Below, piece after piece: positions 16,433 to 26,552 of a stretch of 58,497 bases of DNA. How positions within the stretch are numbered: position 1 is the first letter of the stretch; every line of letters begins with the position of its first letter. The stretch spans positions 1 to 58,497 of the forward strand of contig QMMS01000001.1 of assembly GCA_003647375.1 (NCBI GenBank), in the 5' to 3' direction. The DNA is from Deltaproteobacteria bacterium. GTDB lineage: Bacteria; Desulfobacterota; Desulfobacteria; Desulfobacterales; B30-G6. The notes beneath the pieces were generated by a model that saw nothing but the letters and a program-made list of their open reading frames with translations, was not told the origin of the DNA and ran no database searches. A program made the position numbers and the translations under genes.

Positions 16433-18013
16433 ATGAGAAAGAGATTATTGGTAATCGGATTGGCCTCCTTGCTGTACACCATGTGGGGATTTGGCGGAGT
16501 GGCTAATGCTGTGGAAATTGTGGACGGCAAAACATTGTTTGTAATCGGCGGGCGTCAGGCTGCGGATGATATCGATCCCAGTCACAAAACCGACTACTCC
16601 CGCCGCATGATTCAGCAAGTTTTTTATGACGGGTTGTTCAAATATGTCGGCAAGTCGGCCAAGATAGAGCCCTGGCTGGCCACCGGCTATGAAGCCAGCG
16701 CCGATGCCAAAGCCTGGACTGTCAAGATGGTGAAAAACGCCAAATTCCACAATGGCGATCCAGTCACCGCTAATGATGTGAAGTGGTCCATTGAACGCAC
16801 CCTGAAACTGAATAAGGGCCCCGCTTGGATGCTCAGCGCCGTATTGGACGTCAAGGACATCACCGTGGTAGATGACTACACCATCAAGTTCCAACTGAAA
16901 ACTCCCTATGCCCCCTTCATCTCCGTTCTGCCCTGGTTTTATGTCATGAACCAAAAGCAGGTCATGGCCCATGAAAAGGACGGCGACCTTGGCCAGGCCT
17001 GGCTCAAGGATAACGAAGCTGGTAGCGGCCCCTATAAAAAGGGTCGTTGGCAGCACGGCGTGCTGTATGAAATGGTCGCGGTGTCGGATTATTGGAAGGG
17101 ATGGCCTTCTGCCAAACATCCGGACAGCATCATCTTTAAGTTAATTCGCGAGAACAACTCCTTGAAGATCGGCCTGCAAAAAGGCCAGCTGGATATCGCT
17201 TCGTCCCTGAGTGCCGACGATTATGACCTTTTGGAAAAATACAAGGGTATCACCGTTACCAGTGACCCCGGCGTTACCACTTTAGCTCTTAAGATGAATA
17301 CCCAGAAGGGATACACCAAGGATATCAACATCCGCAAGGCTATCAACTACGCCGTCGACTACGACGCAATGCTGAAAACTTTAAACGGCAAGGCAACTCT
17401 GGAAGACAGTCCCTTCCCTAACGGCATCAAGGGTCACGTCGCCACCAAAGCCTATCGCCTGGATCTGGCCAAGGCCAAGGAGTTTATGAAGAAAGCCGGC
17501 TACCCTGACGGCGGGTTCGAGCTTGAGTATGTGTACGTGCAGGGCCTGGCTTCCGAAAAGAATGTCGGCCTTGTGCTCATGGACAATTTAGCCAAGATCG
17601 GCATCAAGATCAAAATGGTTCCGCTCACCTGGCCCAACATGGTCGCCCGTGGTGCCAAAGTGGAAACCAGCCCGGCCCTCATGGCTATCTTTACCACCCC
17701 CAAGTTTAACGACCCCGACGCGGTGGCCTATCAGTATCATAAGGAATCCTGGGGACGTTATTATGGAACCTCGTACTATAATAACCCCGAGGTGTGGAAG
17801 CTGATTGATGAGGCTCGCAGTATTTCCGACTGGGAAAAGCGTGCCCCCCTGTACGAGAAGATCCAGCATATGATTATGGATGATGCCCCCGAAATCTTCA
17901 TCATGCTGCCTGACCGTCAGTTCGCCATGCGCAGCTGGGTGAAGGGCTTTAGCTTCTGCCCATTGCGCCTTACCGCCGAAGTGGATCTCTATCCGATTTA
18001 CATCGAAAAGTAA
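16433..18013 (+). CDS. Peptide/oligopeptide ABC transporter substrate-binding protein (SBP_bac_5, DppA/OppA-like)
   Basis: 526 residues from ATG 16433, which follows AAGGAAGG; longer in-frame starts lack this site. Residues 1-26 are a signal peptide ending in GVANA. The mature protein carries family-5 features: RMIQQVFYDGLFKY near 54, WTVKMVKNAKFHNGDPVTANDVKWS near 96 and FNDPDAVAYQYH near 424. It captures peptides or similar solutes in the periplasm and delivers them to the membrane permeases encoded next. There is no lipobox cysteine, so it should be soluble. A stable hairpin follows the gene, which may keep its transcript more abundant than that of the membrane genes. Confidence 0.95.
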   Translation: MRKRLLVIGLASLLYTMWGFGGVANAVEIVDGKTLFVIGGRQAADDIDPSHKTDYSRRMIQQVFYDGLFKYVGKSAKIEPWLATGYEASADAKAWTVKMVKNAKFHNGDPVTANDVKWSIERTLKLNKGPAWMLSAVLDVKDITVVDDYTIKFQLKTPYAPFISVLPWFYVMNQKQVMAHEKDGDLGQAWLKDNEAGSGPYKKGRWQHGVLYEMVAVSDYWKGWPSAKHPDSIIFKLIRENNSLKIGLQKGQLDIASSLSADDYDLLEKYKGITVTSDPGVTTLALKMNTQKGYTKDINIRKAINYAVDYDAMLKTLNGKATLEDSPFPNGIKGHVATKAYRLDLAKAKEFMKKAGYPDGGFELEYVYVQGLASEKNVGLVLMDNLAKIGIKIKMVPLTWPNMVARGAKVETSPALMAIFTTPKFNDPDAVAYQYHKESWGRYYGTSYYNNPEVWKLIDEARSISDWEKRAPLYEKIQHMIMDDAPEIFIMLPDRQFAMRSWVKGFSFCPLRLTAEVDLYPIYIEK

Positions 18014-18034
18014 CCCAAAGTATATCAAACCCCA

Positions 18035-18065
18035 TAACGCCGGGCATATTTACCGCCCGGCGTTA
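18035..18065 (+). terminator. Hairpin after the substrate-binding protein gene
   Basis: An 11-bp perfect stem, TAACGCCGGGC and GCCCGGCGTTA, with a 9-nt loop, 21 nt after the stop codon. No U-run follows, so it is better seen as an mRNA-stabilising or partial-termination hairpin, as is common between binding-protein and permease genes. Confidence 0.7.
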
Positions 18066-18090
18066 CTTAAAGCCAGCAGGGCGCCATGTC

Positions 18091-19098
18091 GTGAGACAAT
18101 ACATTATTAAAAGGCTGCTGCTCATTTTGCTTACCCTGCTTGGGCTAATCACTATAACTTTTTTGGTGGCCCGGGTTGCACCTGGTGACCCCGCACGCGC
18201 TGCGGCAGGGGAAGACGCCACCCAGGAGATGGTGGAAACATTACGGGAAGAATTTGGGCTGAACGAACCGCTATATGTGCAATATGCCGAATATATAAAA
18301 GGCATTTTTACCGGCAATCTGGGCAAATCCATCCGCACCCAACATATGGTAGCCCACGACCTGGTCCGCTATTTTCCGGCCACTTTGGAGCTCACGATCT
18401 TTTCGCTGATCATGGCTGTGCTTTTGGGTATTCCCTTAGGGGTGATCTGCGCGGTGAAAAAAGACAGTATGATCGACCACCTGGCCCGTTTGGTTTCGGT
18501 CTCCGGGCTGGCGGTGCCCATGTTTTGGCTGGGGCTTATGTTGCAGCTCATATTTTCCCTATATTTTGACCTGTTCCCCACCGGCGGACGATTAGGCATG
18601 CTAACCGTGCCTCCGCCCTCTGTGACCCATTTCTATCTGATAGACAGCCTTTTAGCTGGGCAATGGTCCACATTTAAAGACGCCCTTAGCCATATTTTCC
18701 TGCCTGCGGTGGTGCTTTCCTTCCCTGCGTTAGCCAGTATTATCCGGGTGAACCGGTCCGACATGCTGGAGGTGCTCAAGCGTGATTTTATTACCAGCGC
18801 CAGGGCCCATGGCATATCCCAGACCCGTATTGTCGGCCAATACGCACTGAAAAATGCCATGATTCCCACCGCCACCATGATAGGGCTTAGGTTTGGCTGG
18901 ATGCTGGGTGGAACCATTTTGGTCGAAACAGTGTTTGACTGGCCCGGATTGGGAAACTACGCGGTTCAATCCGCGGTATATTCGGATTTTCAGCCCATCA
19001 TGGGTGCGACTTTGGCCATCGGGCTGAGCTTCATGGTTGCCACATTGATCGTCGACCTCATATACGGCTTATTGGATCCCCGGGTTCGCTACGAATAA
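18091..19098 (+). CDS. Peptide ABC transporter permease, DppB/OppB-like
   Basis: 335 residues from a GTG start. Six membrane helices are expected; the first is at residues 9-31 (LLILLTLLGLITITFLVARV). The family N-terminal motif VARVAPGDPARA is present, and the cytoplasmic EAA-type loop reads TSARAHGISQTRIVGQYALK (about 233-252), the ATPase contact. It is followed directly by the second permease and two ATPase genes. Forms the inner-membrane pore with the DppC-like partner. Confidence 0.95.
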   Translation: MRQYIIKRLLLILLTLLGLITITFLVARVAPGDPARAAAGEDATQEMVETLREEFGLNEPLYVQYAEYIKGIFTGNLGKSIRTQHMVAHDLVRYFPATLELTIFSLIMAVLLGIPLGVICAVKKDSMIDHLARLVSVSGLAVPMFWLGLMLQLIFSLYFDLFPTGGRLGMLTVPPPSVTHFYLIDSLLAGQWSTFKDALSHIFLPAVVLSFPALASIIRVNRSDMLEVLKRDFITSARAHGISQTRIVGQYALKNAMIPTATMIGLRFGWMLGGTILVETVFDWPGLGNYAVQSAVYSDFQPIMGATLAIGLSFMVATLIVDLIYGLLDPRVRYE

Positions 19099-19111
19099 AG
19101 AAGACTGGTAA

Positions 19112-20056
19112 ATGACTATCAAACGAATTCTGAACGCAACCGGCCCAGACGCCGGGTCTGTTTCACAAAGCGCCTGGACGCAGTGGAAAGAAAAAAGGGA
19201 AAGCTCCATCCGGGATATCAGGCTATCCTGGTACCTGTTCCGCAAAAGCCCTACCTCCATGCTGGGCGCGGTCATCGTGGGGGTTTTCCTGCTCACGGTG
19301 CTGATCGGCCCCATGATAGTGCCGTTTCCAGAAGATGCCACCGGCACGGTGCATATTGAGCGCAAGCTCATAGCCCCCAACGCAACCCATTTTTTCGGCA
19401 CTGATGATCTGGGCCGCGACATTTTCACCCGGGTAGTGATGGGTACCCGCATCTCGATGCAGATCGGGCTCATCATCATTCTTGTGGCAATGGGCATTGG
19501 CGTGCCTCTGGGTATAACCGCCGGATATGTGGGCGGCTGGTTAGGGGAGACCATCATGCGAGTAACTGATATGTTTCTCTCCATTCCGGGCAGGGTGTTT
19601 GCTCTTGCCGTGGTGGGCGCAATGGGGCCAGGTATGGTCAACTGTATCATAGCCCTATCTGTGGTTTGGTGGCCAGGGTATGTACGCCTGGTGCAGGGTC
19701 GCACCCTGGCGGTGCGCGAGGAGAGTTTTGTGGAGGCGGCCAGGGCGGTGGGCGCCCAGAAGGGCCGCATAATCTTCAGCCATATCCTGCCCAACTGCTC
19801 TTCGGTTATCATCGTGAAGGCATCCATGGATATCGGTATGGCCATATTGGCCGCAGCCGGCTTGGGCTTCATCGGTCTGGGTGCGCAGCCGCCTCTGCCC
19901 GAGTGGGGCGTGATGATCAGCGAGGGGCGCAATTTTTTGCCTGACTGGTGGTGGTATGCCACCTTTCCAGGCCTGGCCATCTTCACTACGGTCCTGGGCT
20001 TCAATCTTTTGGGTGACGGTCTCAGGGATATCCTTGACCCCCAGAGCAGAGGATAA
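19112..20056 (+). CDS. Peptide ABC transporter permease, DppC/OppC-like
   Basis: 314 residues. An N-terminal cytoplasmic stretch precedes the first helix near residue 52 (LGAVIVGVFLLTVLIGPMIV), then comes HFFGTDDLGRDIFTRVVMGT near 94, diagnostic of the DppC/OppC subfamily. The EAA loop is FVEAARAVGAQKGRIIFSHI near 206. It is 13 nt after the DppB-like gene and 5 nt before the first ATPase gene, so this is one operon. Partner half of the transmembrane channel. Confidence 0.95.
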   Translation: MTIKRILNATGPDAGSVSQSAWTQWKEKRESSIRDIRLSWYLFRKSPTSMLGAVIVGVFLLTVLIGPMIVPFPEDATGTVHIERKLIAPNATHFFGTDDLGRDIFTRVVMGTRISMQIGLIIILVAMGIGVPLGITAGYVGGWLGETIMRVTDMFLSIPGRVFALAVVGAMGPGMVNCIIALSVVWWPGYVRLVQGRTLAVREESFVEAARAVGAQKGRIIFSHILPNCSSVIIVKASMDIGMAILAAAGLGFIGLGAQPPLPEWGVMISEGRNFLPDWWWYATFPGLAIFTTVLGFNLLGDGLRDILDPQSRG

Positions 20057-20061
20057 TTCCC

Positions 20062-21078
20062 ATGAACGCGCAAAACCAACAAAACATTTTGGAAATAAAG
20101 GACCTTGCCCTTCATTTTGATACTTTTGAGGGCACTGCTAAGGTGCTGGACGGGGTATCCCTGAGTCTGGAACGTGGTGATACCCTGGGGGTGGTGGGCG
20201 AGACGGGCTGCGGGAAGTCCATTACCGCCAAGGCAATATTGGGGCTTTTGCCCACGCCACCCGCCCGCATCGTGGGAGGACAGATACTTTTCAAAGGCGA
20301 GGATCTGCTGACCAAAAACCAAAAGGAGATCGGGGCGGTTCGCGGAACCCGCATCGCTATGATATTCCAGGATCCCATGACCTATCTGAATCCAGTCTTC
20401 AGCATTGAAAAGCAGATGACTGATGTAATTATCCGTCATTCCAAACAAAACAAAAAGCCACTGAACAAAAAGCAGGCCAGGGATAAGGCGGTGGAGCTGC
20501 TGGAGTCGGTGCAGATCCCCAGTCCCGCGCAGCGCATCGGGGAATATCCTCACGAGTTCAGCGGAGGCATGCGCCAAAGGGTGCTCATCGCCATGGCTCT
20601 TTCCGGCGATCCGGAACTGCTCATCGCGGACGAGCCCACCACCGCCTTGGATGTCACCATCCAGGCCCAGATTCTCAGGCTCTTAAAGGGCCTGGTGAAC
20701 CGTTTGCATCTCTCCATCTTGCTCATCAGCCATGACCTGGGAGTGGTGGCCAAGCTCTGCAAGAGGGTGGCTGTGATGTACGCGGGCAATGTGGTGGAAA
20801 CCTCAAGCATAGAAAATATTTTCAATAGCCCGCTACACCCTTACAGCAAGGGGTTATTGAACTCCATTCCCAAGCTAAAAAAGCGCGATGCAACCCTGGA
20901 GGGCATCGCGGGCAGCATACCCAGCTTCATCACACCGCCGCAGGGATGCCGCTTTGCACCCCGCTGCACCGAGGCAATGGAGCTTTGCCAAAAGGTCAAA
21001 CCGGTTTTGGCCCAGGTGGAGCCAGGCCACAGTTTCGCTTGTCACCTTTATCCAGCCTGCAGGCCCGCCGATGCCTGA
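20062..21078 (+). CDS. Peptide ABC transporter ATP-binding protein, DppD/OppD-like
   Basis: 338 residues with complete ABC motifs: Walker A GETGCGKS at 46-53, Q-loop [13 protein letters not shown] near 105, signature FSGGMRQR, Walker [13 protein letters not shown] and the switch histidine in [10 protein letters not shown]. The C-terminal oligopeptide-transporter extension with cysteines ([15 protein letters not shown]) is present, as in proteins of this subfamily where it can hold an iron-sulfur cluster. Drives peptide import together with the DppF-like partner that follows. Confidence 0.96.
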   Translation: MNAQNQQNILEIKDLALHFDTFEGTAKVLDGVSLSLERGDTLGVVGETGCGKSITAKAILGLLPTPPARIVGGQILFKGEDLLTKNQKEIGAVRGTRIAMIFQDPMTYLNPVFSIEKQMTDVIIRHSKQNKKPLNKKQARDKAVELLESVQIPSPAQRIGEYPHEFSGGMRQRVLIAMALSGDPELLIADEPTTALDVTIQAQILRLLKGLVNRLHLSILLISHDLGVVAKLCKRVAVMYAGNVVETSSIENIFNSPLHPYSKGLLNSIPKLKKRDATLEGIAGSIPSFITPPQGCRFAPRCTEAMELCQKVKPVLAQVEPGHSFACHLYPACRPADA

Positions 21079-21096
21079 GTTTAAGGTCAAATAGCC

Positions 21097-22071
21097 ATGA
21101 ATATTTTGGATGTAAAAGATTTGAGCATGCATTTCCCGATCAAGAAAGGACTCTTGCAGCGAACTACCAATGTTGTCAAGGCGGTGCGCAAGGTTAGCTT
21201 CACTTTGGAAGCTGGGGACAGCTATGGCGTGGTGGGTGAGTCGGGTTCGGGAAAAACCACCCTGGCCCGTGCAGTGCTCCACTTGCTGAAACCTACCAGT
21301 GGCAAAATCTATTTTAATGGTAAGAACCTGACAAGCATGAACGATGAAGAGCTTCGCCAGATGCGCCAACATATGCAGATGGTGTTCCAAGACCCCCACT
21401 CATCACTCAACCCCCGCAAAACCATCCTGAAAAGCGTGGGCGAACCGCTGATGATCTTTGATCAGTTAACTGGCAGGGAATTGGCCTCCCGGGTACAAGA
21501 GCTTTTGGAGCTGGTCGGTTTGGGCCGGGAACATATGTACCGGTTTCCCCACGAGCTTAGCGGCGGGCAAAAACAAAGGGTCGGCATTGCCCGGGCCTTG
21601 GCTCTGCGCCCCAAGCTACTCATGCTGGACGAACCAACCAGCGCTTTGGACGTATCGGTGCAGGCTCTCACTCTCAACTTGTTGGAAGAATTGCAGAATC
21701 AGCTATCCCTTACCTATCTGTTCATCTCTCACAATCTGGCAGTAATTCGCTATGTATGTGACCGGGTGGCTGTTATGTACTTGGGCCAAATCGTGGAAGA
21801 AGGGCCGGTGGACCGGCTTTTTGATACTCCTGCCCACCCTTACACCAAGTTCCTGCTCTCTGCAGTGCCTAGCCCAGAGCCCCAAAACGATGATGATGAG
21901 CAGATATTGGAGGGAGACATCCCCAGCCCCTTGGACCTGCCTACGGGTTGTTCCTTCCATACCCGCTGTCCGGTGAAAGTTGGAAAGATATGTGAGACGG
22001 TGGAACCAGTTACAGTAAATCTGGGCCAGGCTCACTCCGCCGCCTGCCATCTCTGCCAAGTCAATCCATAA
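21097..22071 (+). CDS. Peptide ABC transporter ATP-binding protein, DppF/OppF-like
   Basis: 324 residues, full set of ABC motifs: Walker A GESGSGKT at 47-54, [14 protein letters not shown] near 94, signature LSGGQKQR, Walker [12 protein letters not shown], and the switch histidine in [10 protein letters not shown]. The C-terminal [16 protein letters not shown] again resembles the cysteine extension of this subfamily. It is the last gene of the DUF1177-AroM-transporter operon. Forms the heterodimeric motor with the preceding ATPase. Confidence 0.96.
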   Translation: MNILDVKDLSMHFPIKKGLLQRTTNVVKAVRKVSFTLEAGDSYGVVGESGSGKTTLARAVLHLLKPTSGKIYFNGKNLTSMNDEELRQMRQHMQMVFQDPHSSLNPRKTILKSVGEPLMIFDQLTGRELASRVQELLELVGLGREHMYRFPHELSGGQKQRVGIARALALRPKLLMLDEPTSALDVSVQALTLNLLEELQNQLSLTYLFISHNLAVIRYVCDRVAVMYLGQIVEEGPVDRLFDTPAHPYTKFLLSAVPSPEPQNDDDEQILEGDIPSPLDLPTGCSFHTRCPVKVGKICETVEPVTVNLGQAHSAACHLCQVNP

Positions 22072-22459
22072 CCTTAAGGCCACTATTGGACTGCTACGCT
22101 GCTCACGAAGTAACCCGGTGACCAAACTATGTTCTCATTCCAATACACTTTGCTCAGCCGTGAAAAAGATTTGCGGAGTTGAGACGACGGGCATACTTCG
22201 AAACAACTTCGACCACATAAAGAATTAATTGCAGATGCAAATCCTTTGAAATTATTTCTAAATCTTATATTCTTAAAATTATGAAACGCTCATCTTAGGC
22301 CATAGTTATTTGGTCGTGACAACAGGAGGTTTGTTACTTACATATAGCTGCAACAATTAAATTATTACTTGGCAATTGCTGGTGAAAATGTAAAATGTAT
22401 TATATCTGAACAATACCGCGGGTGGCACAATACCTCCTCTAACAAACAGAAAAAAGATT
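22072..22459. other. Intergenic region before pta
   Basis: 388 bases without a recognisable gene. It is AT-rich in the second half and should hold the promoter for pta-ackA, but I see no clear -35/-10 pair. A GGAGGTTTGTTA (22325) and a CCTCCTCTAACAAAC (22433) are near-complementary and could pair across about 100 nt, which might form a leader structure; this is weak evidence. Confidence 0.4.
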
Positions 22460-24604
22460 ATGATGGCCAAAAAGAAAGGGCGAAATCCCACGATGTCAAA
22501 CAGTCTTTACATTACCTCGACTGAATCCAGAAGCGGCAAGTCCTTCACTTCTCTTGGTGTAATGGAGATGTTGTTGCGTTGGACTGATCGAGTCGGGTAT
22601 TTCCGTCCCATCATTGATCCCGGTGAGAGCCCCGATGCTGTCGATGCAGATATTCACCTGATTTCCTCCTACTTCTCCCTGGATATCCCTTATGAGCAGA
22701 TGTACGGCTACACTGCAGCAGAGGCGGGTGAATTATTCTCTGCAGGCAAGGCGGATGAAATCTTTGAAGGAATCATAAAAAAATTTAATGCGATGGAGGA
22801 AAAAAGCGATTTTATCCTGTGTGAAGGCACCGACTTTGCAAGTTCCACCACCGCTTTTGAATTGGATATCAATGCCCAGATCAGCAGGGACCTTGGCTCA
22901 CCTGTACTTCTCGTAGCCAACGCAAAATCCAAGAGCGTCGATCAGACGATTCGATCCACAGAATTGGCGCTGGACTCACTCAATAGCAGGCAGTGTCAAA
23001 CCATCGCCACCATCGTTAACCGTGTGGATCCAAGGGATGGTAATAAGATAATCAATGGGCTTAAAAAGAAAGACTTGACCCGAAATCAGTTGATCTATGC
23101 CATACCCGAGGAAGGTTCACTCGCAAGACCCACTGTGGGGGAGATAGCGACGGCCCTGGGCGCAGAGGTGCTGTACGGCCAGGAGGAGCTCACTCGCCTT
23201 GTTTACGGGTTTACGGTAGCGGCCATGCAGCTTCAGAATTTTCTGCCCAGAATCGGCAGGGGGTCCCTGATCATTACGCCCGGAGATCGAGCGGATATCA
23301 TCGCGGGCTGTCTCGCCGTGATCTCTGCATATTCCTTGGAAAATATCGCCGGAATCTTACTGACAGGCGGATTGAAACCCCATGAGCCCATCTTGGATTT
23401 GATCAAACGTTACCCACAAACGATGCCCATTTTAAGCGTGGGCGAGGACACATTTCCAACCGCTACGATTGCCGACAAGATCCACGTCGCCATTTCACCG
23501 GACAATGATCGTAAAATCACCAGAGCACTTGCCGCGTTTGAGAAAAATGTGAATGTTGATGAATTGGGTGAAAAGGTTGTCACGACTCGAGCCAAGATCG
23601 TAACGCCTAAGATGTTCGAATTCGAGCTTATACAGAAGGCCAAGGCAAAAAAACAACACATTGTGCTCCCGGAGGGCGAAGAAGAAAGGATTCTGCGAGC
23701 CTGCGAAATTCTGCTTCGGAGGGAGGTGGCAGACATTACCCTCCTTGGCAAGGAGCATGTGATCAGGGATAAGATTTCCATGCTGGGACTTCGATTGAAC
23801 GATGTGAACATTGTCGAGCCGGCGACATCGGAGGTTCTCGAAGATTACACGTGGACCTACTACGAACTCCGGAAGCACAAGGGCATCACTGAGGATAATG
23901 CGCGGGATGTCATGTCTGATGTAAATTATTTCGGAACCATGCTTGTCCATAAGGGGATGGCTGACGGTATGGTGTCCGGCTCGGTCCATAGCACCGCGGC
24001 CACGATTCGCCCTGCCTTTGAGATCATAAGGACCAAGCCTGGATTTTCCGTCGTATCGAGCGTGTTCTTCATGTGCCTGGGGAATAGAGTCCTTGTCTAC
24101 GGAGACTGCGCCGTGAATCCGGATCCGGATGCTCATCAGCTGGCTGAAATCGCCATAAGCTCTGCAAGAACAGCACTGGATTTTGGGGTTGAGCCCGTTG
24201 TTGCCATGCTGTCCTATTCGACTGGAGAGTCCGGCCAGGGTGCGGAAGTGGAAAAAGTCCGTAAAGCCACCCAGATTGCCCGGGAAATGGCGAAAGAATC
24301 CTTTTCCGGGCTCAACATTGAAGGGCCCATCCAGTATGATGCGGCCATCGATCTCGGTGTGGCGCAGACAAAATTGCCCGAAAGCAGTGTGGCGGGAAAG
24401 GCCACCGTATTTATCTTTCCAGACCTCAACACGGGCAATAATACCTACAAGGCGGTTCAAAGATCATCGGGTGCACTAGCCATCGGTCCCGTTCTACAAG
24501 GACTCATTTGCCCGGTCAATGACCTAAGTCGCGGGTGTACTATACCGGATATCGTCAATACGGTCGCGATCACAGCCATTCAAGCGCAGTCGGAGAAAGG
24601 ATAG
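22460..24604 (+). CDS. pta: Phosphate acetyltransferase
   Basis: 714 residues, the length of the long three-domain Pta type found in E. coli. Residues 15-230 are a P-loop, BioD-like domain (TSTESRSGKS at about 19-28), about 250-370 the DRTGG domain, and about 390-712 the catalytic PTA_PTB domain (HIVLPEGEEERILRACEILL; MADGMVSGSVHSTAATIRP; LSYSTGESGQGAEVEKV). It interconverts acetyl-CoA plus phosphate and acetyl phosphate plus CoA. The start is uncertain: a second ATG at 22493 is also plausible. ackA follows after 78 nt, so the pair makes ATP from acetyl-CoA or activates acetate in reverse. Confidence 0.97.
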   Translation: MMAKKKGRNPTMSNSLYITSTESRSGKSFTSLGVMEMLLRWTDRVGYFRPIIDPGESPDAVDADIHLISSYFSLDIPYEQMYGYTAAEAGELFSAGKADEIFEGIIKKFNAMEEKSDFILCEGTDFASSTTAFELDINAQISRDLGSPVLLVANAKSKSVDQTIRSTELALDSLNSRQCQTIATIVNRVDPRDGNKIINGLKKKDLTRNQLIYAIPEEGSLARPTVGEIATALGAEVLYGQEELTRLVYGFTVAAMQLQNFLPRIGRGSLIITPGDRADIIAGCLAVISAYSLENIAGILLTGGLKPHEPILDLIKRYPQTMPILSVGEDTFPTATIADKIHVAISPDNDRKITRALAAFEKNVNVDELGEKVVTTRAKIVTPKMFEFELIQKAKAKKQHIVLPEGEEERILRACEILLRREVADITLLGKEHVIRDKISMLGLRLNDVNIVEPATSEVLEDYTWTYYELRKHKGITEDNARDVMSDVNYFGTMLVHKGMADGMVSGSVHSTAATIRPAFEIIRTKPGFSVVSSVFFMCLGNRVLVYGDCAVNPDPDAHQLAEIAISSARTALDFGVEPVVAMLSYSTGESGQGAEVEKVRKATQIAREMAKESFSGLNIEGPIQYDAAIDLGVAQTKLPESSVAGKATVFIFPDLNTGNNTYKAVQRSSGALAIGPVLQGLICPVNDLSRGCTIPDIVNTVAITAIQAQSEKG

Positions 24605-24682
24605 TATTTCCGGAGGAGTCGAAATCGACACCGCGATAACCATCGCGTGATTGAAAGCCGGCGCCACAGAAAAGAGATGATT

Positions 24683-25876
24683 ATGCCCAATGCCATTGTC
24701 GTGCTCAACACAGGATCTTCGAGTATCAAGTTTTCGGCGTTTGTCGAATGCGGTGAAGACCTGGAGCCGAGCGTTCGCGGGCAGATCGAAGGGCTTTACA
24801 CTGCTGCTCGTTTCATATCCAAGGCGCCCGATGGATCGGTAAAAGTGGAAAAGGCATGGCCGGAGAACGCCAAGGTGGGACACACGGAGGCGCTCGATCA
24901 TCTTATCAACCATTTGCGTTCGGAACTAGCGGAATATCGCATTGTGGGCGTCGGGCACCGCGTGGTGCATGGCGGCCCGGTCTACAACCAACCGGTCCGC
25001 GTGGATGCGCAGGTGCTTGCGACATTGGAGAATTTCATCCCGTTGGCCCCTCTTCATCAGCCGCACAATCTCGCCCCGATTCGTCGCGTCGTGGAGATCG
25101 ACCCCGAGCTGCCCCAAGTGGCCTGTTTCGACACTTCTTTTCACCGCACCCAACCTTCCGTCGCACAGATGTTTGCCCTGCCATCCGACCTGCGGGAGGC
25201 AGGGGTCATGCGTTATGGATTCCATGGATTGTCTTACGAGTACATTGCATCTATTCTTCCTGAAATCGATGCCACGGCCGCAAACGAAAAGACCATTGTA
25301 CTGCATCTGGGTAACGGGGTGAGCATGTGCGCCGTCGAAGCAGGGCGCAGCCTCGCCACCACCATGGGATTTACGGCGGTCGAAGGACTGCCTATGGGCA
25401 CCCGCTGCGGCTCTCTCGATCCCGGCGTTGTCCTGTATCTCATGGATCAGCTGGGAATGGACGCCCGTGCGATTGAAAGGCTTCTATACAATCGGTCGGG
25501 ACTGCTCGGCATATCCGGTATTTCCAGCGATATGCGCACGCTGCTGACGAGCGAGGAACCAGCGGCCAAACTGGCCATCGACTATTTCACTTACCGAATC
25601 CGTCGCGAGCTTGGCTCATTGGCGGCCGCCCTCGATGGACTGGACGCCATTGTATTCACGGCTGGGATCGGTGAAAACGCACCGATCATCCGCAGCCAAG
25701 TTTGTCGCGATGCCACTTGGCTCGGTGTCGACATCGATGAAGAGGCCAACGCGGAAGGCCTTCAGCGTATCAGCAGCGACTCAAGCCGGGTCTCGGTGTG
25801 GGTCATCCCAACCAACGAAGAATTGATGATCGCTCGTCATACTCGTCGCGTGCTCAAATCCGCACAGAGAAAATGA
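24683..25876 (+). CDS. ackA: Acetate kinase
   Basis: 397 residues from ATG 24683, preceded by AAGAGATG at a good distance; a start 12 codons upstream is less likely. Family signatures are VLNTGSSSIKFSAF at the N-terminus, VGHRVVHGG near 92, FDTSFHRTQP with the conserved Asp/Thr/Ser/His near 148, YGFHGLSYEYIA near 178, VLHLGNGVSMCAVE near 207 and FTAGIGENAP near 331. Converts acetyl phosphate and ADP to acetate and ATP in the cytoplasm. It converges on the ATP-synthase cluster with about 80 nt between. Confidence 0.97.
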   Translation: MPNAIVVLNTGSSSIKFSAFVECGEDLEPSVRGQIEGLYTAARFISKAPDGSVKVEKAWPENAKVGHTEALDHLINHLRSELAEYRIVGVGHRVVHGGPVYNQPVRVDAQVLATLENFIPLAPLHQPHNLAPIRRVVEIDPELPQVACFDTSFHRTQPSVAQMFALPSDLREAGVMRYGFHGLSYEYIASILPEIDATAANEKTIVLHLGNGVSMCAVEAGRSLATTMGFTAVEGLPMGTRCGSLDPGVVLYLMDQLGMDARAIERLLYNRSGLLGISGISSDMRTLLTSEEPAAKLAIDYFTYRIRRELGSLAAALDGLDAIVFTAGIGENAPIIRSQVCRDATWLGVDIDEEANAEGLQRISSDSSRVSVWVIPTNEELMIARHTRRVLKSAQRK

Positions 25877-25955
25877 AAATCCCACATGATGTAATGGTTT
25901 TTTGTGAAGCAGATAACCGGCATCTCATTTAACCATAGCCGGCAGGGGTGGGGGG

Positions 25956-26552
25956 TCAGGATTTGCTCAGGGAATGAATCCCTTCAAGATACGTCTTCAG
26001 GCTATTTTGTGTATCCTGATCGGTCATCAGTTGGGGAAGTTTTTGCATGGCCAGATCAATGGACTGGTCAACTATTTCAATTTGCAGCTTTTCGCGCGCA
26101 GACATTATCTCATACTCAATTTTCTGTTTGGCATTTTCCAATAACAGATGACTCTCCTTTTTGGCGTCATCGATGATTTTCTGTTTTTTCAGTTTGCCCC
26201 GGGATATGGAGTTTTCCCTTATCCTTTGCAGGTGCTCGTAACCCTCTTTCCGCTCCTTCAACAGTTCGTTGACACGTGTCTTGATCGCTTCTTTTTCCTT
26301 TTCGAACCTTTTGATGTTCTCTTCGATCTGCCTGGATTTTCCGTTTAAAAAAGCGGCCAACGGTTTACGGGCATACCTGAAAAAGAGCACGATCAGTATC
26401 CCAAAGTTGAGCCAACGCATCACAATGTCATAGGTCGGACGCCAGTTGACCGATGCTTCTGCACCCAGGGCCTCTGTGGCTGTCGCCAACATGACCATAA
26501 AAAACATCCACCCGGCAATGTTTTTCCAATTTTTAAAAGCCGCTCGTATCAA
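25956..26552 (-). CDS. atpF: ATP synthase Fo subunit b
   Basis: 198 residues. An N-terminal hydrophobic stretch like a signal sequence (WMFFMVMLATATEALGA) precedes the membrane anchor near residues 43-60 (VMRWLNFGILIVLFFRYARK). A long charged helix follows, typical of the peripheral stalk (ENIKRFEKEKEAIKTRVNEL). The ATG overlaps the stop of the b' gene by 4 nt. No delta, alpha, gamma, beta or epsilon gene follows; the next gene is the convergent ackA. With b' it should form the stalk linking Fo to an F1 encoded elsewhere. Confidence 0.88.
   Translation of the reverse strand: MIRAAFKNWKNIAGWMFFMVMLATATEALGAEASVNWRPTYDIVMRWLNFGILIVLFFRYARKPLAAFLNGKSRQIEENIKRFEKEKEAIKTRVNELLKERKEGYEHLQRIRENSISRGKLKKQKIIDDAKKESHLLLENAKQKIEYEIMSAREKLQIEIVDQSIDLAMQKLPQLMTDQDTQNSLKTYLEGIHSLSKS

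Noticed and set aside
19069..20577. A 502-codon open frame on the minus strand
   Set aside because: It covers the DppC- and DppD-like genes in antisense; its sequence is rich in Pro/Arg/Met of the kind produced by shadow frames.
22415..22440. T-box-like words (CCGCGGGTGGCAC) before pta
   Set aside because: The T-box core needs GGTGG followed by ACCGCG; here the order is reversed, and no specifier stem is seen.
23495..24460. A long minus-strand frame opposite pta
   Set aside because: Antisense to the conserved catalytic domain of pta, with no recognisable domain of its own.
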